Shown piece after piece: positions 17,851-28,300 of a stretch of 64,000 nucleotides of DNA (positions are counted from its first letter, which is position 1; each line of letters opens with the position of its first letter). The position numbers and the translations under genes were made by a program. Under the pieces are notes generated by a model. It had not been told where the DNA came from and ran no database searches. It worked only from the letters and a program-made list of their open reading frames with translations. Origin of the DNA: Thermococcus sp. MV5 (lineage in GTDB: Archaea > Methanobacteriota_B > Thermococci > Thermococcales > Thermococcaceae); assembly GCF_012027425.1 (NCBI RefSeq), contig NZ_SNUE01000006.1:1-64000 (forward strand), given 5' to 3'.

Positions 17851-18675
17851 GTGGGTATTTTGAGAGTCAAACACTTGTTCCCCGCCTTAGAGCGATTTAG
17901 AGCATAATTAATAAATGACAAAACTTTTGCTGTAGTTATAAGCTCAGTCCAATGGATTTCGGGACAAAGGATTGAACTTAAAGAACTCTCGAAAATAATT
18001 CATGAACATGGAGCATGGTTTATTGTAGATGCTGTTCAACACATTGGAAGCTTAACTCTCTTCCCTAAGAGAGAAGGGGTAGATGCCTTTGTTGCTGGTG
18101 GCGAAAAATGGCTTTTAAATTCTACTGTAGGTTCAGGCCTCATGTATCTTTCTGATGAAATCCTAGAGGAACTCACCCCACTTCCAGGTCTGCTGAATAT
18201 GGAGGCTCCAACAGGTGAGTGGGGCTCTGGTGGAGTGTTTCGGAGAAAAATCCATGGAATATTTCGTATTAAGGAAAGATGCAAAAAAGATGGATTTTGG
18301 AGGCGGGCCTCCATACCTTCTGGCGGTTACCTTAGGGGCATCATTGGAGCTTATAAATAGGCTCCAAATTGAAAAAATTGAGAACCACAATAAGAAGCTT
18401 ATAGCAAGAATTAGAGATGAAATACTAAGCGCTGGACTTGAGGTTATTGGAGATTACGATGACCATGAGTGTTCTTCTATAATAACAGTAAAAACTGGAT
18501 TGAGTTATGAAAAAGAAAAAAGATCTATCAAAGACTCTTAGATGAAGGCATAAAAATAAGTCATAGAGGGGTTCTTGGATATTATGGCTTACGCGTATCT
18601 CCTCATCTATATAATAACATGGACGAAGTAGAGATATTCTTTGAACACCTCTTTAAGAACTTGATTAAACTTTAA
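17851..18675 (+). pseudogene. Decayed class V aminotransferase (cysteine-desulfurase-like)
   Basis: Translation shows the remains of a fold-type I, class V PLP enzyme: VVISSVQWISGQR, then the Asp-containing FIVDAVQHIG, the lysine motif AGGEKWLLN, and a C-terminal part ending DEVEIFFEHLF. The N-terminal third is missing. There is an in-frame TAA at 17905-17907, a shift from frame 1 to frame 2 near 18190-18220, and a return to frame 1 at an A-rich run near 18506-18522. The first frame ends at 18360 and the second at 18541. The short ORFs seen here are pieces of this one gene. No functional product is expected. Confidence 0.85.
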
Positions 18676-19510
18676 TTTCCTTGTATTTCTTTTTCATTAG
18701 TATGGCATCGCCTTCTATGTTCGGGCTCTCGCTTATTACAACTCCTTTCACCCTGAATTCTTTGAGTATAGCTAAGAGATCCTCCCATTTCATATCGCTT
18801 TCTTGCAGATTTAGGTGATTTTTTTCACCTTTTTCGGAGTAGTTTATCCCACTTATATGAATATGCATGTTGTCTAAGGCTTCTCGTCCTAGTTCTTGCT
18901 CGATTAGAGAGAGCATTTCATTCCACTCTTCTGTACTATTATATCTCCCCCTATTTCTGGCATGGCAATGTGCAAAATCTATTGCAGGTAAAACGTGTTC
19001 TAATTCTTGACTCAAGCGTATGAGTTCTTTTAGATCTCCAAATTGAGTGGGTTTTCCGGTGAGTTCTGGTCGAACCCATACCTTTACTCCTTTATCCTGC
19101 AAAGTCTTTACGATGTCTCTTATTTCAGTTTTTATTTTCTCATATACTTTAGCGGGATCTTGTTTGAGATAGTAGCCTGCATGGAAGACTACGCTCCATC
19201 CTCCAGCTTCGTAGAGTCTTTCAGCACTTTGAATTATTCTTCTTTTACTCGCCTCTACTTTTGCTTTCTCAGTTGCGTTTAAGTTTATGTAATAAGGCGC
19301 GTGAGCTGTCAGAAGCACGTCATTTTTTTGGGCAACTTTCCCGATCTGTTTTGCCATTTCGGGTTTTAAATTGATTCCTCTAACAAATTCGAGTTCCATA
19401 GCATCTAGACCCAGCTTTCTAACCTGTTCTATTCCAGTAATTGTAGATGGTTTAGGAGTTGAAATAGGTATTCCCGCAGTTCCAAATCTCAACCGCCTGA
19501 CCTTTATCAT
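18665..19510 (-). CDS. nfo: Endonuclease IV family protein (AP endonuclease 2)
   Basis: A TIM-barrel, zinc-dependent AP endonuclease-like protein of 281 residues, expected to cut DNA at abasic sites. Putative metal ligands are in LTAHAPYYIN, VVFHAGYY, RPELTGK, AIDFAHCHA and HIHISG. Archaeal members of this family are divergent, so another sugar-related TIM-barrel role remains possible. The start at 19510 follows AGGTGAT; the longer GTG start at 19519 lies inside that ribosome site. Its 3' end overlaps the end of the pseudogene on the other strand. Confidence 0.8.
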   Translation of the reverse strand: MIKVRRLRFGTAGIPISTPKPSTITGIEQVRKLGLDAMELEFVRGINLKPEMAKQIGKVAQKNDVLLTAHAPYYINLNATEKAKVEASKRRIIQSAERLYEAGGWSVVFHAGYYLKQDPAKVYEKIKTEIRDIVKTLQDKGVKVWVRPELTGKPTQFGDLKELIRLSQELEHVLPAIDFAHCHARNRGRYNSTEEWNEMLSLIEQELGREALDNMHIHISGINYSEKGEKNHLNLQESDMKWEDLLAILKEFRVKGVVISESPNIEGDAILMKKKYKEIKV

Positions 19511-19557
19511 TCTTATCACCTAAAATTAGGTAGCCCTAAAAATATAAAAACTTTAGG

Positions 19558-20625
19558 CTAAAGCTCAACGTCTATTTTATCTCCAACAATACGTTCAAGC
19601 TCTGAAATACTCTCTTTTAGTTTCTTCTCCAAGTTTTGGAGTTCTTCTTTGAGGGCTTTTATTTTCTCCTCTCTTTGTCTTATCCTCTGCTTTAGTTCTT
19701 CTAACGCCCTCTGTATAGACGCTTCTTTACTTTTAAAATGTGCTAGCTTTCTCTCTACACTCGCTAACTCTTCCTTAAGCTCTTTGATAGTTTGGGCTTC
19801 TTTAACAATATTTTTCTTGGCCCATTCAGAAGTCTTTTTGTATTTTTTGTCCAATTTCTCTTCGACTTTTTCTAAGACTTCCAGAAACGCTTGAGGATGT
19901 TCCAATGCATAACCACTGTTTTTTAAGAACTCGTTAGCATGTTTATCTGGCAGTCTCATTCTTTTTATTGGTTTCTGTAGTTTAGACAGTCTGGAGCGTG
20001 CATTAAGTTCTCTGCTTAAGATCTCTTTCTTAAGTTTGTCTTCATTTTCTTTTAGAATACTAAACTCGGGCAATTTTTCTAGTTGTTCTTTTTCGACTTC
20101 GAGGTTATGTAAACTTTCAATAGACTGTTTTAAGAGCAATTCCTGTTCATCTATATGCTTCCTGAGGTCTTTGATCTCTTTTAGCAGTCTTTTTGTTTCA
20201 ATCTCTGGGAATTGTAGTGTTTTAAGGGCGGATAGATATGCAGTGTATTCGTTGGAGAGATCCTTCAGAAGGGCATTTATTCTATACACATCTTTTTCAA
20301 AGACAAGTAGCAAGTGTCTCCCATGAGCAATGTGGAGCCTCGATATTTCAGGCAGTATTTTTTCTATGTCTTTAATGTCTTGTATTTTCTCAAGCATGTT
20401 TTGGAGAGCCCTAATATATGTTTCTCTTTCCATTTTCACGATCTTTGCAAGTCTAGGATCCACGTTCTTGGGGATCTCCTTTTTATTGAGTTCTTCCAGG
20501 TACTTTAAAATCTTTGAGATAATAGCTCTTGCGTTTTTTGTATGTTTTTCTGCTATCCTAATTATTTCGTTTTCAGATTTTTCTTTCATTGTTTCGTATT
20601 TATGCAGTGCTTCTTTCAGTTTCAA
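19558..20625 (-). CDS. Coiled-coil protein of unknown function
   Basis: 355 residues, very rich in Glu, Lys and Leu, with long heptad-like stretches at about 110-190 and 260-345 and no catalytic motif that I recognise. It may be structural or an assembly factor. The first codon is TTG at 20625, which overlaps the upstream DUF373 gene by 26 bases; the ribosome site is weak and an ATG at codon 13 is an alternative. It is the third gene of an operon with a thiamine-binding-fold protein and DUF373. Confidence 0.65.
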   Translation of the reverse strand: MKLKEALHKYETMKEKSENEIIRIAEKHTKNARAIISKILKYLEELNKKEIPKNVDPRLAKIVKMERETYIRALQNMLEKIQDIKDIEKILPEISRLHIAHGRHLLLVFEKDVYRINALLKDLSNEYTAYLSALKTLQFPEIETKRLLKEIKDLRKHIDEQELLLKQSIESLHNLEVEKEQLEKLPEFSILKENEDKLKKEILSRELNARSRLSKLQKPIKRMRLPDKHANEFLKNSGYALEHPQAFLEVLEKVEEKLDKKYKKTSEWAKKNIVKEAQTIKELKEELASVERKLAHFKSKEASIQRALEELKQRIRQREEKIKALKEELQNLEKKLKESISELERIVGDKIDVEL

Positions 20626-21724
20626 CTCTTTCCCATCCTCTTAATTTGTCTCTCAAATACATCCCCACCAATGTTGCAAGTGCTATATCACCTAGGGCTA
20701 TTATACCTCTCTTAAGAAACTCCATTGAGTAGAAAGAGAGGATTGAAAGTGCATAAAGTGTGGTGACATCTATCGTGACCCAAAGAGCTGGAAGGAGGAG
20801 AAGTCCACTTATGTAGTACCAGATGTGGTGGTCTCTTCTTAGATATGCGTGTACTACTTTGCCAATCATCAAAACAGCTAAAGCGACAACAAATGACGTG
20901 TTTATTGCGTTTAGGAATATAACTATCCCTAACAGCTCTGTTCCAGGATACCTACCTGTAAGTTGAAGGGCTATGCTTTCTAGGTTTAAGTAAGCACTTA
21001 CAGCACCTGCAAATAGTACAAATACTGCAGCTATTGCGGAGACGAATTGTATGAACCCTCTAGTAAGCAAGTGCCCCACGGTCTCTTTTAATCTAAAGGC
21101 TCTTGCGAAGAAATAACCGCCTATAAGGAATAGAATAATACCTGTAACGGTTGAGGAGATTATAGTAACACTTTCTTGATATTTAATAGATAATAACCGT
21201 GCGATACCATAAATAAGAAGTATCATTCCGGGTAATCCAAAAAATATTTTTGCGGCCTCAGGATCGCTAAAAATTTCTTTCAAGTAACGATAAAGGATAT
21301 AATAAGTGGTTTCAATACTCTCACTCTGTTTAACGACGACTCTTCGAGTACTGATGATAGGGAGCCTAGAAGTTATCAATGGAAAAATCTGCTCATCTTC
21401 GGCCCCATCCGTGACAGGAATTACTCCATGTGCTGGGAATATCTCTAGGACCTCTGCCAATTGCCTGTTTAGTTCAATATCACTCCTAATACCAACCTCT
21501 GAATGTCCAGTTATAAGAGCAATTTCAACGTCATCAAATTCACCACGTTCTTTAAGTTCTTCATATAATTTGATTGCTGCATAAAGAACATTGGCATCGC
21601 TATCTTCAGGATCTGCAAGACTTAGTTTTAAAGCAGCATCTATACATGCTTCTTTTCCAATAACAGGCCCTTTAACCCCAGCTTTTTCACCAAAGTCGTT
21701 ATCTCTATCAATGGCAAGGATCAA
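20600..21724 (-). CDS. DUF373 family membrane protein
   Basis: 374 residues. The N-terminal soluble part (about 1-140) starts ILAIDRDNDFGEKAGVKGP and carries ALITGHSEVG, the DUF373 signature. The C-terminal part has about seven hydrophobic segments (from about 150 to 355). The function is unknown; the Asp-rich N-terminus suggests metal or nucleotide binding, which is inference. Its start overlaps the stop of the UPF0045 gene by 4 bases. Confidence 0.85.
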   Translation of the reverse strand: MILAIDRDNDFGEKAGVKGPVIGKEACIDAALKLSLADPEDSDANVLYAAIKLYEELKERGEFDDVEIALITGHSEVGIRSDIELNRQLAEVLEIFPAHGVIPVTDGAEDEQIFPLITSRLPIISTRRVVVKQSESIETTYYILYRYLKEIFSDPEAAKIFFGLPGMILLIYGIARLLSIKYQESVTIISSTVTGIILFLIGGYFFARAFRLKETVGHLLTRGFIQFVSAIAAVFVLFAGAVSAYLNLESIALQLTGRYPGTELLGIVIFLNAINTSFVVALAVLMIGKVVHAYLRRDHHIWYYISGLLLLPALWVTIDVTTLYALSILSFYSMEFLKRGIIALGDIALATLVGMYLRDKLRGWERVETERSTA

Positions 21725-22041
21725 TACTCTAATTTTTGTTCCCCCCGGAGTTTTTCAAAAACTGATTTAATTTTATCCTCCATAATTCTTTCTTTGTCTC
21801 TCCGATCATCGATTCTGATTGTAGTAGCGACTCGGTTAGTCCCGAGTTTAAACATCATTTCATGAGCCTCTTCTATTATCTGCAATCCGTCTCTCAGGGA
21901 GGGTACTTCAATGATTGTTCCCATAGGGGTCAATTGATATTTTACTTTTTTCTCCTCTAAAAGCTTTACTACTTGAGCTACATACTTGCTTAGACTTTTC
22001 TCACCAAGGGGAATAATTACAAACTCGATTATAATACTCAT
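21721..22041 (-). CDS. UPF0045/MTH1187 family thiamine-binding protein
   Basis: A small ferredoxin-like-fold protein of 106 residues of the MTH1187/YkoF-like group, members of which bind thiamine or a pyrimidine. Characteristic are the IEFVIIPLG start, YQLTPMGTIIE and the TTIRIDDR stretch. AGGTG lies 6 nt before the ATG at 22041, favouring it over GTG 22050. It heads the three-gene operon with DUF373 and the coiled-coil gene. Confidence 0.85.
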   Translation of the reverse strand: MSIIIEFVIIPLGEKSLSKYVAQVVKLLEEKKVKYQLTPMGTIIEVPSLRDGLQIIEEAHEMMFKLGTNRVATTIRIDDRRDKERIMEDKIKSVFEKLRGEQKLEY

Positions 22042-22137
22042 ATTCGACACCTGGCTAAATTATACTCGACAATTTTTTAAGCTTAACGGTGGAAAAACCT
22101 TATTTGTTGTTAGATGAACCTATTCTTGGTGAGATTT

Positions 22138-22755
22138 ATGTATAAGATAAAAGACGAGTGGGGATTATTCCTAATAAAACTAGCTAGAAAGGCAATAGAG
22201 GAATATTTAAAGAATGGCAAAGAGGTTGGCCCCCCTCAAGATACCCCATCGGATCTTTGGGAGAAAATGGGAGTATTCGTTACATTAAACAGATATAACG
22301 TGCCTCCCCAACAAGCATTAAGGGGATGTATAGGATTTCCTTATCCGATTTATCCATTAGTTATAGCCACAATAAAAGCGGCAATCTATGCCGCTGTAGA
22401 TGACCCACGTTTTCCTCCAGTTAGTGTTGAAGAGCTGGACAAGATTACGGTTGAGGTCAGTGTTCTAACCCCTCCCGAACCTGTGGAGGGCCCTCCTCAT
22501 GAGAGGCCCAATAAGATAAAAGTGGGGAGGGATGGATTAATAGTTAAAAAGGGAATTTATAGTGGACTCCTTCTGCCACAAGTTCCCATTGAGTGGAACT
22601 GGGATGAAGAAGAATTTTTAAGTGAAACATGTTGGAAAGCTGGTCTTCCCCCCGATTGTTGGATGGACGAAAGCACTGAGGTTTATCGTTTTACAGCTGA
22701 AATTTTTGAAGAAGAGTATCCTAAGGGCCCAGTCAAGAGAAAACCCCTCTGTTAG
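22138..22755 (+). CDS. AMMECR1 family protein
   Basis: 205 residues matching archaeal AMMECR1-domain proteins (TIGR00296). The hallmark LRGCIGFPYP is present, as are VDDPRFPPV and QVPIEWNWDEEEFL. The family is conserved in archaea and eukaryotes and its function is not established. The frame is open from 22114, but GGTGAG precedes the ATG at 22138, giving the usual start MYKIKDEWG. Confidence 0.88.
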   Translation: MYKIKDEWGLFLIKLARKAIEEYLKNGKEVGPPQDTPSDLWEKMGVFVTLNRYNVPPQQALRGCIGFPYPIYPLVIATIKAAIYAAVDDPRFPPVSVEELDKITVEVSVLTPPEPVEGPPHERPNKIKVGRDGLIVKKGIYSGLLLPQVPIEWNWDEEEFLSETCWKAGLPPDCWMDESTEVYRFTAEIFEEEYPKGPVKRKPLC

Positions 22756-22870
22756 GCCTTCCATTCTTCTTTTTATTCGTTTTCTTACTTAAAATATAAT
22801 GGTAATGGCCAATTACATATATACTATTTTGTCCAAATCAATATATAAATGGACGTGAGGAGGCTTTTAC

Positions 22871-23881
22871 ATGAAGAAAGTATTGGGACTCTTGGTTGTT
22901 TTCATATTCATTCTGAGTAGTTTTAGTTTCTCTGCAGCCCAGAGTTTTAGTGGAAAAAAGGTTTTGATATTGAAAAATGTAAATGCATGGAATTCCAATG
23001 CAAACGAAATGGTACTGACTCAAATGGGGATTTCTTATGACGTTATGACGGCTTCACAGTTAAACTCTCTAAGTCTTTCTGACTTAATAAATACGTATGA
23101 CATGATCCTAATAGCGAGCGACCAGGATCAGACGTTTTATGACGATCTAGGTCCACAAATGTCAAAACTGGAAGACTTTGCAAGAGCTGGTGGAGCACTC
23201 GAAATCCATGCTGCTAATTGGGGATGGCATGGTGGTGTTTGGACTACCCCTCTACCTGGAGGCGTTGGGATACTTCCAAGCTATTCGTATTATGACTACT
23301 TAGTGAAAAATGGAACCTGGCTTTATAGTACATATGCAAGTCACGGATACCTAACAAATCTGCCAGGGACTGTAGATGTTATAACAGTTCAAGGAAATGG
23401 GGCGACACCTGACTATAATAGGCCAAGCACAATAAGTTATCCATTAGGTAAGGGCCAGGTCATGGTTACTGGACTCACAATAGAATACAGTGTGAAATAC
23501 AAAGGAGGGGCCTGGATGGACCTTTTAAAGTGGATGATAAAAACTAATTTAGGCTATAAACCCACACCAGTTCCAGTTTCACCAGGCAGAATAGGACCAT
23601 CACAGTACTTCATTTTGAACTATATCTACAATACGAGGTATCATAGAGAGCTTGCAAGATTTAACGAACTCTATAACAGCCCAGAGGCGGGTGAACTGAG
23701 CAACGAAACGTTAGAAGATGCACTACACTATAAAACTCTAGCTGAAGAGTTTTATGAAAAAGCAGGCGAATATGGGCCTGTAGAGGCAAATTTGAATAGT
23801 TTCAGAGTCTTTATATCGCTAAGACAGGCATATTTTGCCATTAGTGATGCAGTAGATGTACTCGAAGAAGCTTTGGAATGA
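22871..23881 (+). CDS. Secreted protein with a GATase1-like domain, function unknown
   Basis: 336 residues with a clear signal peptide (about 1-23, ending SAAQ). Residues about 28-230 look like a class I glutamine-amidotransferase/ThuA-like alpha/beta fold (KVLILKN, MILIASDQDQ, GGALEIHAANWG), but I see no catalytic Cys-His pair. A short Pro/Val linker leads to a helical C-terminal domain (about 245-336) with many Tyr and Glu. It is probably an extracellular binding or structural protein. GAGGAGG lies before the ATG. The gene stands alone. Confidence 0.65.
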   Translation: MKKVLGLLVVFIFILSSFSFSAAQSFSGKKVLILKNVNAWNSNANEMVLTQMGISYDVMTASQLNSLSLSDLINTYDMILIASDQDQTFYDDLGPQMSKLEDFARAGGALEIHAANWGWHGGVWTTPLPGGVGILPSYSYYDYLVKNGTWLYSTYASHGYLTNLPGTVDVITVQGNGATPDYNRPSTISYPLGKGQVMVTGLTIEYSVKYKGGAWMDLLKWMIKTNLGYKPTPVPVSPGRIGPSQYFILNYIYNTRYHRELARFNELYNSPEAGELSNETLEDALHYKTLAEEFYEKAGEYGPVEANLNSFRVFISLRQAYFAISDAVDVLEEALE

Positions 23882-23884
23882 TGC

Positions 23885-25240
23885 CTATTCTTTTTTTAAT
23901 TTTGCTATGAAAAAACTATTGCAATCGTGTAAATAAGTAAAACTTCTGAAGACCATCTCTCCGATTTCAGTAAATCCCCTTTCTCCCCAGTTGAATGGAT
24001 AGTCAACTAAGCTAAACCCTACTTTTTCTATTGCATACTTTATGTTCTCTTCATTTTCGTCTATTCTTATTGAACAAGTAGAGTATGTCATTTCCCCTTC
24101 TTTTTTCAGATTTTTAAATGCATTTCTGATCATAGCCTTTTGTACTTGGATCACTTTCCTTATTTTTTCCTCATTAAAACGCCATTTTACTTCTGGAAAC
24201 TGTCGGTAGGTTCCAGAAGATGAGCATGGTGCATCAAGAATTATTTTATCGAATTTTCTCATATATTTGAACGTCATACCATCAGCATGCACGAGTCTAA
24301 CATTCTTTACACCTAGGATTTTCATTTTTGTTTCCATTTTTCTAAGTCTCTCAAGAGAATAATCTACAGCAATTATTTTTCCCGTATTCTCCATTAAGTG
24401 TGCAACATGGAATGTTTTACTCCCAGGAGCTGCGGCTAGATCGAGAATTTTTTCTCCTTTTTCAGGTGTGAGGACATGAGCTACATATGCACTTGCTAAG
24501 TCCTGTATTACAAAATAGCCTTTTTTATACCATTCGAGACGTGTTATTGGCGTCTCATAATCTAGAACTTTTAATACATCAGTAACTGGAGTTCGTGCTA
24601 CTCGAACGTCATGTTCCTCTAAGTATTCACTAAGAGAGTCTACATCAGTCTTCAGTGGATTCACGCGGATATAATATCTTTGAGACTTATTATTGCTTAA
24701 TAAGAGCCTTATGGCATTCTCGTATCCAAGAAGATCCATTACATATTCGACGTACCAACGAGGGTGAGAGAACTTAACACTAAGATATTCTGTCTTATCC
24801 CTCTCTTTAAGACTCTTAAGTGCATCCTCAATATTAAATCCCTCAATCTCTCTTAAAATTGCATTAATGAATTTTGCTCTATTTAAGTCATATCTTTCCT
24901 TTACGACTCTTACTACAGAGTCCGTTGCTATGGCAGGATTTATTTTCTTGAACTTCATCTCAAATATTCCAATTCGGAGGAGATTGGCAAGATATGGCTC
25001 AAGCTCTTCGATTTTGGTGCCTTTGAGGACAGAATTTCCAATAAAATCGATTTTCTTCTTCCATTTCTCAATTTCAAAAACATATGCATGTGCTAATCCT
25101 CTCACTTTCTCTTTATCTTTCCCACTAACTCTCTTAAATACTCTCTCCAATGCATTTTTAGAGGAGTACTCACGTTCATCTACAATGGTAAGTATGTCAG
25201 CAACTAACTCATGAAGGGTTATTTTGTAAAACAATTCCAT
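23885..25240 (-). CDS. RsmB/NSUN-type RNA m5C methyltransferase with NusB-like domain
   Basis: 451 residues. Residues about 1-150 form an all-helical NusB/RsmB-like RNA-binding domain, and the rest is a SAM-dependent cytosine-C5 methyltransferase. Visible motifs are the SAM loop LAAPGSKTFHVAHL, DAPCSSSGT (catalytic-loop Cys), and TYSTCSIRIDENE with the nucleophilic Cys. The substrate (rRNA or tRNA) is not evident. It is divergent from the DNA polymerase gene with a 79-bp spacer. It ends 4 bases from the secreted-protein gene on the other strand. Confidence 0.88.
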   Translation of the reverse strand: MELFYKITLHELVADILTIVDEREYSSKNALERVFKRVSGKDKEKVRGLAHAYVFEIEKWKKKIDFIGNSVLKGTKIEELEPYLANLLRIGIFEMKFKKINPAIATDSVVRVVKERYDLNRAKFINAILREIEGFNIEDALKSLKERDKTEYLSVKFSHPRWYVEYVMDLLGYENAIRLLLSNNKSQRYYIRVNPLKTDVDSLSEYLEEHDVRVARTPVTDVLKVLDYETPITRLEWYKKGYFVIQDLASAYVAHVLTPEKGEKILDLAAAPGSKTFHVAHLMENTGKIIAVDYSLERLRKMETKMKILGVKNVRLVHADGMTFKYMRKFDKIILDAPCSSSGTYRQFPEVKWRFNEEKIRKVIQVQKAMIRNAFKNLKKEGEMTYSTCSIRIDENEENIKYAIEKVGFSLVDYPFNWGERGFTEIGEMVFRSFTYLHDCNSFFIAKLKKE

Positions 25241-25319
25241 GGTCTTGGATTTGATAACAGGTTTAAAAATTTGGCGGAACTTTTATTTAATTTGAGTTCA
25301 AGTTTATATTGGTGGTTTT

Positions 25320-28300
25320 ATGATACTCAGCACCGATTACATAACAAAGGATGGTAAGCCAATAGTTAGAATTTTTAAAAAAGAAAATGGAGAGTTTAAG
25401 ATAGAACTAGATCCTCACTTTCGCCCTTATATTTATGCTCTTCTCCGTGATGATTCTGCAATTGAAGAGATCATGGAAATAAAAGGGGAGAGACATGGAA
25501 AAACCGTGAGAATAGTGGATGCAATAAAAGTTAAGAAAAAGTTTTTAAGAAGGCCTGTAGAAGTCTGGAAACTTATATTTGAACATCCACAAGATGTTCC
25601 GGCCATGAGAGGCAAGATACGCAGTCACCCAGCTGTTGTGGATATTTATGAGTATGATATACCATTTGCAAAGCGATATCTGATAGACAAAGGTTTAATC
25701 CCAATGGAAGGAGAGGAAGATCTCAAACTCCTAGCCTTCGACATAGAAACCTTTTATCATGAGGGGGATGAATTCGGCAAAGGAGAAATAATCATGATCA
25801 GCTATGCAGATGATAATGAAGCAGGAGTCATTACTTGGAAAAGAATTAATCTACCATATGTTCACGTAGTTTCTAATGAAAGAGAGATGATAAAGCGTTT
25901 TGTACAAATAATTAAAGAAAAAGATCCAGATGTAATAATAACTTATAACGGAGATAATTTTGACCTGCCATATCTAATAAAGAGGGCAGAAAAACTTGGA
26001 GTTCGCTTGCTTTTGGGTAGAGACAAAGAGCATCCTGAACCTAAAATGCAACGAATGGGAGATAGTTTTGCAGTGGAAATTAAAGGTAGGATACATTTTG
26101 ACCTTTTCCCAGTTGTAAGAAGGACAGTAAATCTTCCCACTTATACCCTTGAAGCAGTATACGAAACGGTATTAGGAAAACAGAAAACTAAACTTGGAGC
26201 AGAAGAAATAGCCGCTATATGGGAAACAGAAGAGGGCATGAAAAAGCTTGCCCAATACTCAATGGAAGATGCAAAAGCAACTTATGAGCTAGGACGGGAA
26301 TTTTTCCCTATGGAAGCGGAGTTGGCAAAGGTTATTGGTCAAAGTGTTTGGGATGTCTCAAGATCAAGCACTGGAAATCTCGTAGAATGGTATATGCTAA
26401 GAGTAGCCTATGAAAGAAATGAATTAGCTCCAAATAAACCAAGTGACGAAGAATACAAAAGACGTTTAAGAACCACGTATCTTGGGGGATACGTTAAGGA
26501 ACCTGAGAAGGGTTTATGGGGAAATATCGTTTATTTAGACTTTAGAAGCTTATACCCCTCAATAATAGTGACTCACAACGTCTCTCCTGATACATTAGAG
26601 AGAGAAGGATGTCAAAATTATGAAGTTGCCCCAATAGTAGGGTATAGATTCTGCAAAGATTTCCCTGGGTTTATTCCATCAATATTGGAGAACCTAATAG
26701 AAACAAGGCAAGAGGTTAAAAAGAGGATGAAATCCACGACTGATCCAGTTGAGAAAAAAATGCTTGACTACCGACAGAGAGCTTTGAAAATCCTGGCAAA
26801 CAGTTATTATGGTTATCAGGGATATCCAAAAGCGAGATGGTATTCAAAAGAGTGTGCAGAGAGTGTTACGGCCTGGGGAAGATACTACATAGAGATGAGC
26901 ATAAGAGAAATAGAGGAAAAATTTGGCTTTAAAGTACTTTACGCAGACAGCGTTACGGGAGACACAGAAGTCATAATAAGAGAAAATGGACAAGTAAAGT
27001 TTGTGAAAATTGAAGATCTTTTCAAAAAAGTGGACTATGTTATAGGAGAAAAAGAGTACTCCTTGCTTAAGGGAGTGGAAGCTCTCACACTCAATGAAGA
27101 TGGAAAACTGGTTTGGAAGCGTGTCCCTTATGTTATGAGACACAAAACCCACAAGAACATTTTTAGAGTTTGGATAACTAATGAGTGGTACCTTGATGTG
27201 ACTGAAGATCACTCTCTAATAGGATACTTAACAACTTCGCACAAGAAAACTATCAAGAAAATTGGAGAGCGCTTTACTGAAGTAAAACCATTGGAAATTG
27301 GAAAAAAAGTACATTCTTTGATAACAATAAACGGCTCGTTTATTCAAAGAGGGAAAGCAACGGAATTGGGAAAAAGATTTTGGGAACTTATTGGGCTTTT
27401 AGTAGGGGATGGAAACTGGGGAGGTAATTCTCACTGGGCAAGATATTATGTTGGCTTAGCTTGTGGGAATGATAAAGAAGAAATAATCAGAAAAGTACTC
27501 GAGCCCTTAAAACAGGCAAACATCATCTCAAACTATTATGACAAATCTAAGAAGGGAGACCTTTCCATATTATCTAAGCGTTTAGTCCATTTCTTGACGA
27601 GGCATTTTAAGGATAAACACGGAAATAAAAGGATTCCGGGATTCATGGTTAGGCTCCCGCAAGAGTACGTTGAAGCATTTTTGAGAGGTATATTCACTGC
27701 AGATGGGACAGTTATCTTAAGACATAGTGTTCCGGAAGTTAGATTAACCAATGTTGATGAGAAACTTCTTAAGGACATTAAGAAACTGCTTTGGATTGTT
27801 GGTATTTCAAATTCCATCTTCCGAGAAAGCTCTCCTAATAGATATCTAGGTAGAGAAACAGGAACATACTCTAAGCATTTACGGATTAGAGATAAGAAAA
27901 AATTCGCTAAGAGAGTAGGCTTTATACTTGAACGGAAACAACAAAAACTTCTACAGAACTTAAAAGATCCTCTAAGAAGGAGAAACTATGAAGGACTTGA
28001 GTTTGATTTGGTTCCCGTGAAAAATGTAGAAAAGATCAAATACGAAGGCTACGTTTATGACATTGAAGTTGAGGATACTCACAGATTTTTTGCAAACGGA
28101 ATATTAGTCCACAATACGGATGGATTTTATGCCACATTACCAGGTGAAAAGCCTGAAAACATTAAAAAGAAAGCCAAAGAATTTTTGGATTATATAAACT
28201 CAAAGCTTCCAGGTTTACTTGAACTTGAGTATGAGGGTTTCTATTTAAGAGGATTCTTTGTGACAAAGAAACGCTACGCAGTGATTGATGAGGACGGCAG

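Noticed and set aside
18036-18541. Several separate small genes (72-108 codons)
   Set aside because: They are pieces or antisense shadows of one decayed class V aminotransferase.
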